Origin: Ignavibacteria bacterium UBA7675
GTDB lineage: Bacteria; Bacteroidota; Ignavibacteria; Kapaibacteriales; UB7675
Length of the DNA: 64,000 bases
NCBI GenBank assembly: GCA_002483085.1
Contig: DLHF01000058.1
Span: forward strand, 42,454-106,453
Reading direction: 5' to 3'
Positions within the stretch are counted from its first letter, which is position 1. Each line of letters begins with the position of its first letter. Made by a program: the position numbers and the translations under genes. This document shows, one piece after another, positions 34,295-42,899 of this stretch. The notes beneath the pieces are model-generated. The model saw only the letters and a program-made list of their open reading frames with translations. It did no database searches and was not told the DNA's origin.

Positions 34295-36586
34295 TTAGAA
34301 GGCATGTCCGATGCCGAACTGAAAGCGCATAGAGAAGGGGCGTTGCCATATCCATTGGTCGGTAGATACCATGGGATTGTAGACTGGTGTGGCAAAATCC
34401 AAGCGGATCGGGCCTACGGGTGTATCGTAGCGTACACCTGCCCCAAATCCGATAGCGAGCTTTTGCAGGGCGATATTGATCGGCATAATCTCGTAGTTGT
34501 CGGGGTTTTCCAGAAAACTGTTAAACGTATTGCCGAAGTCGACAAAGGACGTAATACCGAGGCTGGCTATCTGCTGTTCCCAGAAGCTACTAGAGAGCGG
34601 ATATTCGCGGAATTTATAGCGAAATTCCACGCTTCCTTCAATCAGTGAGCCGCTGCCGATAAAGTCGGCGAGGTTGCGTACTTCGTCTGATGTGGTAGCG
34701 GCATCGATGGGTACTGCACGCAGATCGCGCGATCCGAAGGCGCGCACGCTGTTGCTACCTCCGGCAAAGAAGTGGCGTTCCAGCGGCACATAGGACTCGT
34801 TCCTATCAAACCAGAATGTGTGGCCGATTCGCAGCTTTGCAGCCAGCACATCTTTGCGAGTAAGAGGCCAGAAGCCAAGCGCAGTCGTTGCTATCCGTGC
34901 AAATCGAGCGCCGCCCAGCCCTCCCGGTCCACCCCATTCGGCAGAAAGGGAGCCAAAGTAGCCTTGGTTGGGTGTAAATGGGTGATTGCGCGAGTCGTGG
35001 ACAATACTTGCGCCGATGATGAGACTCGACAAAAAATTGCCGCGAATATTGACAATAGTATCGAGCTGGGCGTATTGGTACAACTGTCTTTTTACTAACA
35101 GAGAGTCAACACCGGGCTGCGAGAGTGCACGCTCGTAGGCCTCTCCAAAATTAAAAGGTCTTTCGTTGGCTCCCGCGATGTCGAACACCCAGGAATTGAT
35201 AATACTGCCAGGTCTGAGCGTGAAGGGAAATGAAGCTCTGGCGGTCCATGACTGGAGCTGAAGCGGGGCGTAGATCGTGCGCAACGAATACTGCCCCTGG
35301 GCGCTGAAGCCCATGCGCATATTGTACACATTATCGACAAATGGCTGGCTGAACCGACCACCACCCTGATATTCAAACTGCAATTCTTTCAGGCTTAGCC
35401 CCTTGTCTATCCACCCATTGATATCCTGTAGCAGAATACGCCCGTAGAGGTCGAGTGTCTGCGCTGCATAGAAAATATTCTTGTTTGTGTAGGTGACTTC
35501 CGGACCGGCGTTCCAGAAATCGTCGGATTTGTTCTTATTGGTCAGAATATTAACGCCGATTTCTTGCATTTTCCGCATACGGGTAAATACGCGAAAGTGC
35601 AGCGATGTATCGGTATGGGGCTGGCGTTCCGACGAAGTATCGATGGAGGCGGCTTCAAAGACACCGAGGCTGTACAAGTTGTTAATCGACTGGTTGATAG
35701 CGTCTTGGCTGTACCAATCGCCTTCCCGGAATTCGATTTGTTGCCGACGCATATTGTAGGAAACTGCGGGCTGCCCGTTCAGGCTATCGACAAAAAAGAT
35801 TGTGCCTATGCGCTGGCGTAGGCCGGTAGAGAAGAATACCGTAACGCTGTCGGTATTTTGTTCGGCAAAGTACAGGACAAGCGGGTCCTTATACCTTGCG
35901 TAGAAATAGCCCTGATTGCGCAGTATCTGTAGTATCCGGTCATTTTGTGCTGCGATAATCGCCTGATTGAAGAGGTTGCCTGTCTGTACTGTTTTGGTTT
36001 GTTTTACAAGGAGAGCTACTTCCGAGGGCAGGCTATCGAGGCCGCGATACACGAGCTGCTGGAGGCGTGCTGGCGGGTTCTCGATAATCATAAATGTCAG
36101 CACATTTTCGCGTGTTTCCTGCTGGAAGGAAAACTTCGCACTTACCATTGCCTGATGGAATCCATGCTCGTTGTAGTAGGCTTTAATGCGGGTTGTATCT
36201 ACGGCAACTTGTTCTCTGTTAAAATACTCACGTACATCGCCAAGGTCGTTTTCTATCAGGCGCATCTGGCTGATATACATGGAGAGCGCCGATCTTCCTA
36301 CGGTATTGCGTGAGAACTGCCTGCGATAGTATTGCACGAGGCGGCGGGCTATACTTTTTTCGCTTGCCCGTGTGGTAATCACGCCTTCGAGGACCTCGTC
36401 GGTAAAATAGCTATTACCAACAAAGTCAATCCTGTGTATCTCATTCATTGCTCCCATTCGTTCTTCAGCCATTCGACTGCCGGGCGTAATACGCGTTTGT
36501 GCATGCAGAGGCATGGCCTCGCTGCACAGAGCAATCGCAACCAGCGGCAAGAATAGAAAAAAACGAATAATAGGAAATATCTGCAT
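34295..36586 (-). CDS. BamA/TamA-family outer-membrane assembly protein
   Basis: 763 residues. A signal peptide ends near PLHAQ (about residue 30). Residues about 50-370 contain POTRA-like modules (IHRIDFVGNSYFTDEVLEG opens the first), and the C-terminal 390 residues form a 16-strand barrel ending in phenylalanine, as in outer-membrane proteins. The loop-6 signature of Omp85 proteins appears as RAFGSRD in the segment FFAGGSNSVRAFGSRDLRAV. It could be a TamA-like or second BamA-like factor; the window does not include skp or lpx genes that usually flank bamA. Gene start at 36586 (MQIFPIIRFF) fits a signal peptide; longer forms would bury it. Confidence 0.88.
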   Translation of the reverse strand: MQIFPIIRFFLFLPLVAIALCSEAMPLHAQTRITPGSRMAEERMGAMNEIHRIDFVGNSYFTDEVLEGVITTRASEKSIARRLVQYYRRQFSRNTVGRSALSMYISQMRLIENDLGDVREYFNREQVAVDTTRIKAYYNEHGFHQAMVSAKFSFQQETRENVLTFMIIENPPARLQQLVYRGLDSLPSEVALLVKQTKTVQTGNLFNQAIIAAQNDRILQILRNQGYFYARYKDPLVLYFAEQNTDSVTVFFSTGLRQRIGTIFFVDSLNGQPAVSYNMRRQQIEFREGDWYSQDAINQSINNLYSLGVFEAASIDTSSERQPHTDTSLHFRVFTRMRKMQEIGVNILTNKNKSDDFWNAGPEVTYTNKNIFYAAQTLDLYGRILLQDINGWIDKGLSLKELQFEYQGGGRFSQPFVDNVYNMRMGFSAQGQYSLRTIYAPLQLQSWTARASFPFTLRPGSIINSWVFDIAGANERPFNFGEAYERALSQPGVDSLLVKRQLYQYAQLDTIVNIRGNFLSSLIIGASIVHDSRNHPFTPNQGYFGSLSAEWGGPGGLGGARFARIATTALGFWPLTRKDVLAAKLRIGHTFWFDRNESYVPLERHFFAGGSNSVRAFGSRDLRAVPIDAATTSDEVRNLADFIGSGSLIEGSVEFRYKFREYPLSSSFWEQQIASLGITSFVDFGNTFNSFLENPDNYEIMPINIALQKLAIGFGAGVRYDTPVGPIRLDFATPVYNPMVSTDQWIWQRPFSMRFQFGIGHAF

Positions 36587-36744
36587 AGTTATTCCGTGAT
36601 GGCACCGAGCTGGATACGCCTTTGGGCAGCAAAAAGTTCCTGCTTTGTGCACCGATATGTATGCGGCCAGAGTCGATCTGTGTTGCTTTTCGGCTTGGCG
36701 CAGTGCCGATGAATTCGCAATGCCGCTGTTTTCCGCACGAGCGC

Positions 36745-36786
36745 CGAAAAAAGAAAAGCCTGTACTTCTATGAAGAAGACAGGCTT
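36745..36786 (-). terminator. Rho-independent terminator of the DUF2795 gene
   Basis: Stem AAGCCTGT (as ACAGGCTT on the other arm) at 36756-36786, followed on the minus strand by TTTTCTTTTTTC. It begins 20 bases past the stop codon. Confidence 0.85.
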
Positions 36787-36806
36787 GCAGAAATCAATTT
36801 CCGTTG

Positions 36807-37040
36807 TTAATAGTAATCTTCTTCGTCTTCGTCATAGAAGAAATCGTCGTCCTGATTGATATAATCGGGCCAGATATCTTCAATTCCTTCGTATGCGACG
36901 TCGTCGTCTTCAAGCTCGTGCAGATTGTCGAGTACCTGCATCGGAGCACCAGTGCGCTCGGCATAGTCGATCAGCTCTTCTTTCGTCGCTGGCCAAGGCG
37001 CATCCTCCAGAAATGATGCGAGCTCAGGTGTCCAGATCAT
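36807..37040 (-). CDS. DUF2795 domain protein with acidic tail
   Basis: 77 residues. The segment ELASFLEDAPWPATKEELID followed by YAERTGAPMQVLDNLHELEDD fits the short helical DUF2795 domain, in which a Pro-A/S-x-K-x-[ED]-L core is conserved. The last 15 residues are almost all Asp, Glu and Tyr (DDDFFYDEDEEDYY), an unusual extension that could mimic nucleic acid or bind basic protein. Function of the family is unknown. It has its own terminator downstream (36745-36786) and stands alone between the BamA-family and yifB genes. Confidence 0.72.
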   Translation of the reverse strand: MIWTPELASFLEDAPWPATKEELIDYAERTGAPMQVLDNLHELEDDDVAYEGIEDIWPDYINQDDDFFYDEDEEDYY

Positions 37041-37246
37041 GGGGTTCTACTCCTGATAAATGTAACATGAGGGATAGGGTTGTATAAATTTTCTGATATA
37101 ATGCAGAAGAAGTTGTAAAAGTTCCAGGGGGAAAACGCCGCAAAAATAGAACTTGTCCCCCCTTCTGTCAAGGAGAATTTTAGCAGTGGCACAGGCGTGT
37201 GTGCTTTGCTACTACCTATAATACCACAGGCTAAACGCCTGGGTTG

Positions 37247-38788
37247 TCAGCCATTCCAGTATTGCCTGTCGAGACTTCGGTACTGAATTGCTTCGCCAAT
37301 ATGCTGGGGAAGGATAGCTTCACTTCCGGCAAGATCGGCAATTGTGCGCGCTACTTTACGGATTTTGTCGAATGCACGTGCAGAAAGTCCCAGTTTTGTC
37401 ATTGCTGTTTTTACCATAATTTCGCTTCGATCATCCAGCGGACAGTAGCGTCGAATGTCCTGCGAGCTCATGTCGGCATTTTTATGTACGCCGCGAACCG
37501 CCGCAAATCGTTGTGTCTGGCGCTGGCGTGCTTGGACTACGCGCTGCCGTATCACTGCCGAGGGCTCGCTAGCTGTAGCCGATGTAAGCTCCTGATACTG
37601 AACTGATGCTACATCGACATGGATATCAATTCTGTCCAGCAGCGGGCCCGAAATTTTGGCCATATATCGCTGAATGTGCTGCGGCGCACAGGTGCATTCC
37701 TGTAGCGGGTTGCCGAAGTTGCCGCAGGGGCAGGGATTCATCGCGCACACGAGCATGAAGTTGGCTGGGTATTCCACCGTCATTTTCGTTCGCGAAATGG
37801 TTATGCACCGGTCTTCCATCGGTTGACGAAGCACTTCCAGAACATTGCGTGCAAACTCTGGCAGCTCGTCCAGGAACAGCACTCCGTGATGTGCCAGCGA
37901 GATCTCGCCAGCGCGAACCACGCCGATACCACCTCCTACGAGCGCTGCATCGGAAATTGTGTGGTGTGGTGCCCTGAATGGGCGCGCTACCACCAGCGCC
38001 TGCTGCTCCGGCAAAAGTCCGGCCACCGAATGGATGGTTGTCGTTTCCATTGCCTCGTCGAGTTCGAGCGGAGGCAGGATCGTGGGCAGGCGTTTTGCGA
38101 GCATAGTCTTTCCTGAGCCCGGAGGGCCAACCATAATAATATTGTGTCCACCTGCTGCTGCAACTTCCATTGCACGCTTTACATTGTTCTGGCCCTTGAC
38201 ATCGCTGATGTCGGCAGTATGTCCCTCTGTATTGCTGAACAGCGAGCGCACATCTACGCAGCGTGGTTCAATAGTTGTTTCTCCTGTAAGGAACTCCACC
38301 GCTTGGCGCAGCGATTCTATCGGTATAATCTCTATGCCCTCCACCATTGCGGCTTCCGAGGCATTAATTCCGGGCAGTATTACGCGTTTGTAGCCCCGCC
38401 TGCGCGCCAGCATTGCAATAGAAAGAGCACCGTGCACGGGGCGTAGCGAGCCATCCAGAGCGAGCTCGCCGAGAATCACTGTTGCTTCTGATGCTTCCGC
38501 TGGGACTATTCCCACTGCTGCAAGCACTCCTATTGCGATGGGCAGGTCGAAGGCGCTGCCTTCCTTGCGAACATCTGCCGGTGCCAGATTGACAGTGATT
38601 TTCTTGTTCGGAAACAGAAAAGAGGAATTCTTAATAGCCGCCGAAACGCGCTCGCGCGATTCCTTTACTGCTGAGTCCGGGAGGCCGACGACGAGAAAGG
38701 CAGGCAGAGCATTTTCCAGATGCGTCTCAATGTCGACAATGAAGGCATTAATGCCCAGTGTGGAGGCCGATTGGAGTTGTGACAGCAT
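37247..38788 (-). CDS. comM: YifB/ComM-family Mg-chelatase-like AAA ATPase
   Basis: 513 residues, family length. N-terminal LonC-like domain (LSQLQSASTLGINAFIVDIE, LPAFLVVGLPDSAVKESRER), then AAA+ Walker A GPPGSGKTMLAKRLP, Walker B GVLFLDELPEF, a zinc-ribbon-like CAMNPCPCGNFG...CTC segment and a C-terminal lid ending near RTIADLAGSEAIL. ComM is a hexameric helicase that promotes branch migration during natural transformation. The ATG at 38788 restores the family N-terminus; an upstream ATG-less extension was discarded. A weak CAGGC/GCCTG hairpin lies at 37227-37241, just past the stop. Confidence 0.94.
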   Translation of the reverse strand: MLSQLQSASTLGINAFIVDIETHLENALPAFLVVGLPDSAVKESRERVSAAIKNSSFLFPNKKITVNLAPADVRKEGSAFDLPIAIGVLAAVGIVPAEASEATVILGELALDGSLRPVHGALSIAMLARRRGYKRVILPGINASEAAMVEGIEIIPIESLRQAVEFLTGETTIEPRCVDVRSLFSNTEGHTADISDVKGQNNVKRAMEVAAAGGHNIIMVGPPGSGKTMLAKRLPTILPPLELDEAMETTTIHSVAGLLPEQQALVVARPFRAPHHTISDAALVGGGIGVVRAGEISLAHHGVLFLDELPEFARNVLEVLRQPMEDRCITISRTKMTVEYPANFMLVCAMNPCPCGNFGNPLQECTCAPQHIQRYMAKISGPLLDRIDIHVDVASVQYQELTSATASEPSAVIRQRVVQARQRQTQRFAAVRGVHKNADMSSQDIRRYCPLDDRSEIMVKTAMTKLGLSARAFDKIRKVARTIADLAGSEAILPQHIGEAIQYRSLDRQYWNG

Positions 38789-38965
38789 ACGGGTGTACGT
38801 TGAGTGAATAATGGTGTTTGCGCTATATGCGCTGCAAATATAAAAATACGGGAGGTTTACTGCGAGAAAAAACATAATACAGGGAAAATAGGCAGGTCGG
38901 CAGGATTTTAAACTCATCGTAGTATATTGAGGTATTGGTTAGTTCGTAGAACATCAGGTAGCCTT

Positions 38966-40483
38966 ATGAAACGAATTCCTTTGCATTGGCGGATTATTAT
39001 TGGTTTGGTGCTCGGTGTGCTATTTGGCTGGCTGTTTCCAGTCAATAAGACATCTGTGGAAGTAGAAACCCGGCAGGGGATACTTGTTATCGACCAGTGG
39101 CGGTTTGCCACGCTTATACGGGACACTGCAACAACGATATTTACGCCGTTGAAGCGCGATGGGCTAGTAAAGGCGATTGATGCTGTAGAGCAGATGAAAC
39201 GGCAGCAGCTCGTTCTGGAGTTTACCCGCAATGATGGTACTGTGCAGAGATTAGAGGAGATTATACGGGCGCAGAAACCGACGAGCATTGCAATGGCGTT
39301 GAAACCCATTGGCACGCTTTTTCTCAATTTGCTGAAAATGATCGCCGTGCCGCTGGTGCTCGCTTCGCTTGTTGTAGGAGCTTCGTCGCTGGGGGATGTG
39401 AGGCAGATGGCTCGCATCGGTGGGAAGACCATAGTCTTTTATCTTTGCACTACAGCTCTGGCTATTTCGCTGGGGCTTGTGGTTGCAAATATCGTGCAGC
39501 CCGGTACACGGCTGCCTGCGGGAACATCCGAACGTCTTATGGCCGAGTACGGTGGTGGTGTTGCCGATAAAATTTCGCAACAGCTCGACTTTAATGTGCT
39601 CGACTTTCTCGTTGGGTTAGTACCTACCAATCCGTTTGATGCGCTTGCTGGCGGCGATATGCTGCACATTGTATTCTTTGCTGTATTCCTCGGGCTTGTA
39701 CTCAGTGTTATCCCTCGCGCAAAATCCGATCCGGTTATACGGTTTTTCGACGGCTTGAGCGAGGCAACCATCCGCATGGTGGAGGTTGTGATGCTGCTTG
39801 CGCCGTTCGGTGTGTTTGCGCTTATTGCTGCAACTGTAGCCGATTTTGGGTTTCATATTCTCTCTACTCTCGCTTGGTATTTTGCCACAGTAGTTGTCGG
39901 GCTACTGCTGCATGTGGTTGTGACATATCTCCCTGTGCTTCGCTTGCTTGGGAAGATGCCCATTTCTACATTCTTCCGTGGGTTTCGTCGTGCACACCTC
40001 TTGGCATTTAGTACGAGCTCTTCTGCTGCTACGCTGCCCGTATCTATGGAATGTGTGGAAGAATTAGGAGTACCGAATAAAATATCATCGTTTGTCTTGC
40101 CACTGGGCGCTACGATCAATATGGATGGGACGGCTTTGTATCAGGGTGTCGCGACGTTGTTTATTGCACAAGTCTACGGTATTCATCTCGACCTCGGTGC
40201 TCAGCTTACTGTTGTGCTCACTGCCACGCTTGCGTCCATTGGTACGGCTCCCGTGCCAGGTGTGGGGCTGATTATGCTTATTATTGTATTGCGGTCGGTG
40301 GGCGTGCCACCAGAGGGCATTGCGATTATTCTCGGTGTAGACAGATTGCTGGATATGCTGCGGACGGTTGTGAATATTACGGGCGACGCTGTTGCATCAG
40401 TGATCATATCTTCTACAGAGGGTGTGCTTGCCAAGCCACATATTACCGACGACGGTTTGCAGTATCCCTTGTCGAAGGAATGA
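38966..40483 (+). CDS. Dicarboxylate/amino acid:cation symporter (DAACS family)
   Basis: 505 residues, somewhat longer than GltP because of a roughly 80-residue insertion after TM1 (39-120) that looks extracytoplasmic. The rest fits the glutamate-transporter fold: hairpin 1 with the serine-rich motif AFSTSSSAATLPVSMECVEE, TM7 with NMDGTALYQGV, and hairpin 2 with GTAPVPGVGLIML, which together bind Na+ or H+ and the acidic substrate; the LDRLLDMLRTVVNITGD-like ending (here VDRLLDMLRTVVNITGDAV) is TM8. Transport of glutamate, aspartate or C4-dicarboxylates is expected. The ATG at 38966 (MKRIPLHWRIIIG) is the likely start. It is divergent from comM. Confidence 0.92.
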   Translation: MKRIPLHWRIIIGLVLGVLFGWLFPVNKTSVEVETRQGILVIDQWRFATLIRDTATTIFTPLKRDGLVKAIDAVEQMKRQQLVLEFTRNDGTVQRLEEIIRAQKPTSIAMALKPIGTLFLNLLKMIAVPLVLASLVVGASSLGDVRQMARIGGKTIVFYLCTTALAISLGLVVANIVQPGTRLPAGTSERLMAEYGGGVADKISQQLDFNVLDFLVGLVPTNPFDALAGGDMLHIVFFAVFLGLVLSVIPRAKSDPVIRFFDGLSEATIRMVEVVMLLAPFGVFALIAATVADFGFHILSTLAWYFATVVVGLLLHVVVTYLPVLRLLGKMPISTFFRGFRRAHLLAFSTSSSAATLPVSMECVEELGVPNKISSFVLPLGATINMDGTALYQGVATLFIAQVYGIHLDLGAQLTVVLTATLASIGTAPVPGVGLIMLIIVLRSVGVPPEGIAIILGVDRLLDMLRTVVNITGDAVASVIISSTEGVLAKPHITDDGLQYPLSKE

Positions 40484-40550
40484 AGCTGAGAATAGGAAGC
40501 AAGAGCGATAATCACAAAGGCGAGAGAGGTTGGTAAAGACGAAGCGGTAT

Positions 40551-40602
40551 TGCGGCCGGTGACAGCGACAGAACAGCCGATGCGAAGACGCCGGTGCCAT
40601 AA
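40551..40602 (+). repeat. Dispersed intergenic repeat, copy I (partial)
   Basis: Only the downstream module is present: GCGGCCGGTGACAGCGAC, GCCGATGCGAAGACG, CCGGTGCCA. It matches copies C and J over the CCGGTGACAGCG core. Confidence 0.65.
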
Positions 40603-40699
40603 AAAGGGCAACGGGAAAACAAGGAAGAAGTAAGATGAATGAGAATAAGAGAGAGAAGAATAGGAAAAATAAAGCGGAAAAAGGTGAGGATATAACGAG

Positions 40700-40784
40700 T
40701 GCAGAAGGAGGGAGTCGAACCCTCACGGGTGTTGAGCCCACCGGATTTTGAGTCCGGCGCGTCTGCCAGTTCCGCCACTCCTGC
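40700..40784 (-). tRNA. tRNA-Leu (anticodon CAA)
   Basis: Full class II cloverleaf on the minus strand: acceptor GCAGGAG pairs with CTTCTGC (one G-U), D-arm, anticodon stem CCGGA/TCCGG with loop CTCAAAA, long variable arm TGGGC...CCCGT, and T-arm GAGGGTTCGACTCCCTC. Discriminator A; CCA is not encoded. It reads UUG codons. Confidence 0.97.
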
Positions 40785-40811
40785 AAAAGGAGATTGAGAG
40801 AAGAAAGAGTG

Positions 40812-40886
40812 GGCGATGAGAGATTTGAACTCCCGACATCCTGCTTGTAAGGCAGGCGCTCTGAACCAGCTGAGCTAATCGCCCTT
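40812..40886 (-). tRNA. tRNA-Val (anticodon TAC)
   Basis: Cloverleaf on the minus strand: acceptor GGGCGAT/ATCGCCC, anticodon stem CCTGC/GCAGG with loop CTTACAA, T-arm GGGAGTTCAAATCTCTC. CCA is not encoded. It precedes tRNA-Leu by 27 bases and is likely cotranscribed with it. Confidence 0.97.
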
Positions 40887-40972
40887 ATTTCATTGTAAAA
40901 GAGACTGCAAATATAAGAGTGTTTTGTCCTGCTGGCAAGACTTTTTTTCATTTTTTGAACATTTTTTATTCT

Positions 40973-42613
40973 ATGCAGACGATGAGCGATTCTATTGCGG
41001 GCCTTATTCTCGACCCACTCAACAGGCGTACCTATTACGGAACAGTGTATTTCAGCGGCGGGAACATAGACAGGATCGAGCCATCCGAGGGGCCTGTGGG
41101 CGAGGGTGTAATCTTGCCGGGTTTCGTGGATGCTCATGTGCACGTGGAAAGCTCTATGCTGATTCCCTCCGAATTTGCACGACTTGCCGTAGTGCATGGT
41201 ACGACGTCTACTGTGTCCGATCCACATGAAATTGGCAATGTGCTGGGTGTAGAAGGGGTGCGTTACATGATTCGCAATGGCGGCGAGGTACCGTTTAAAT
41301 TTCACTTTGGCGCCCCCTCGTGTGTACCTGCTACGTCGTTTGAAACCGCTGGCGCAACTATTACCGCAGATGATATTCGCGAGCTGTTCGAGAAAGATGG
41401 CCTGCTGTATCTGAGCGAGATGATGAACTTCCCGGGTGTACTCTTCCGCGACCCGATGGTGATGGAAAAGCTGGAAATTGCCAAAGAGCTCGGCAGGCGA
41501 ATCGACGGGCATGCGCCGGGATTGCGCGGTGATGCTGCTGCGCGTTACGCGGCTGAAGGGCCGTCTACCGACCACGAGTGTTTTACTATAGAAGAAGCGT
41601 TGGACAAGCTGGCGTGCGGTATGAGTATTCTGATACGCGAAGGTTCAGCGGCTAAAAACTATGAAGCGTTGAAGCCGCTCATAGCTTCGCACCCCGACAA
41701 AGTGATGTTTTGCAGCGACGACAAACATCCCAACGACTTGGCCGATGGCCATATCAACACCATTGTACGCCGGGCGCTGCGCGATGGCTTCGATCTGATG
41801 GATGTGCTCCGCTGTGCCTGTGTTAATCCCGTGAAGCACTATGGTCTACATGTCGGTCTTCTACAGCCCGGTGATCCCGCCGACTTTATTCTGATCGACA
41901 ATCTCGAACGCTTTACCGTCCACAAGACATTTATCAACGGCAGTGTAGTGGCTGAAAATGGTATTTCGCTTATAGGGCGAGTAGAGGCACACGAGCCGAA
42001 TAATTTCAATACATCGCTCAAAACGCCCGAACAATTTGCCGTGCAGGTACAGAGCCCGACACTGCGGGTAATCGAAGCTCTCGACGGGCAACTCGTGACA
42101 AACGAAGTGCACGTGACCGTCCAGACCGACAACGGCGAGGTGCTTTCCGACAGCGAGCATGATATTCTAAAACTTGTAGTTGTAAACCGCTACAGCGATG
42201 AGCCGCCCGCTGTGGCATTTATCAAAAACTTTGGATTGCATCGGGGGGCAATTGCCTCGTGTGTAGCGCATGATTCGCACAATATTATCGCTGTTGGTGT
42301 TACCGATGCCGATATCTGTTCGGCTGTCAACGGTGTGATTGCTGCGCGGGGTGGTATTTCTGTTGCTTTTGGTGACTCCGTAAAAACACTACCGCTTCCG
42401 GTAGCCGGTATTATGTCTACCGAAGATGGGTATCGCGTAGCCGAGCAGTACGCTCATCTTGATCGCCTGGCCAAAGAGCTTGGCTCTGGGCTTTCTGCAC
42501 CGTTTATGACGCTGTCGTTTATGGGGCTCCTTGTCATTCCTGCGCTAAAGCTCAGCGACAAGGGGCTGTTCGATGGTTCCCGGTTCGAGTTTGTATCGCT
42601 TGCTGTCGAGTAG
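40973..42613 (+). CDS. ade: Adenine deaminase
   Basis: About 546 residues. Deaminates adenine to hypoxanthine in purine salvage. The amidohydrolase metal-site motifs are present: GFVDAHVHVESSM in strand 1, the SDPHEIGNVLG segment, RIDGHAPGL, STDHECFTIEEAL and CSDDKHPNDL. The C-terminal domain with GGISVAFGD and SFMGLLVIPALKLSDKGLFD is specific to Ade proteins and separates them from other amidohydrolases. Start ATG at 40973 or 40982; the upstream in-frame part is not homologous and overlaps the tRNA promoter region. Confidence 0.95.
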   Translation: MQTMSDSIAGLILDPLNRRTYYGTVYFSGGNIDRIEPSEGPVGEGVILPGFVDAHVHVESSMLIPSEFARLAVVHGTTSTVSDPHEIGNVLGVEGVRYMIRNGGEVPFKFHFGAPSCVPATSFETAGATITADDIRELFEKDGLLYLSEMMNFPGVLFRDPMVMEKLEIAKELGRRIDGHAPGLRGDAAARYAAEGPSTDHECFTIEEALDKLACGMSILIREGSAAKNYEALKPLIASHPDKVMFCSDDKHPNDLADGHINTIVRRALRDGFDLMDVLRCACVNPVKHYGLHVGLLQPGDPADFILIDNLERFTVHKTFINGSVVAENGISLIGRVEAHEPNNFNTSLKTPEQFAVQVQSPTLRVIEALDGQLVTNEVHVTVQTDNGEVLSDSEHDILKLVVVNRYSDEPPAVAFIKNFGLHRGAIASCVAHDSHNIIAVGVTDADICSAVNGVIAARGGISVAFGDSVKTLPLPVAGIMSTEDGYRVAEQYAHLDRLAKELGSGLSAPFMTLSFMGLLVIPALKLSDKGLFDGSRFEFVSLAVE

Positions 42614-42737
42614 TCGGAGAATAGGGCAGGGATTGTATTCGCAGATGCAATGAGCTTGACAGATGCTCGCAGCTTTTGCGTGATTAAACATTACAGGCTC
42701 GCCTGCATATTGCCCATATGAGCACTATGCAGGCGGG

Positions 42738-42899
42738 ATGATTGGTGCATTGTTCCTGGCCGCGTTGTTCGGCCTTACTATCGCTGGTTTGTATTGTTGT
42801 GCTCAATTTCGGCGGAAGATGCGCGTTGTAGCAAATCGCCGCACGATCAGATCATGCCGCCGCGCTTGCGCAAGAACCACTCTATGCCAAATACTGTAA
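42738..42899 (+). CDS. Possible small membrane protein
   Basis: 53 codons with a single predicted membrane helix, MIGALFLAALFGLTIAGLYC, followed by a basic stretch. AGG lies 4 bases before the ATG. The 3' part overlaps the vWA gene on the other strand. Only the first 30 residues look protein-like; I recognise no family. Low support. Confidence 0.2.
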   Translation: MIGALFLAALFGLTIAGLYCCAQFRRKMRVVANRRTIRSCRRACARTTLCQIL

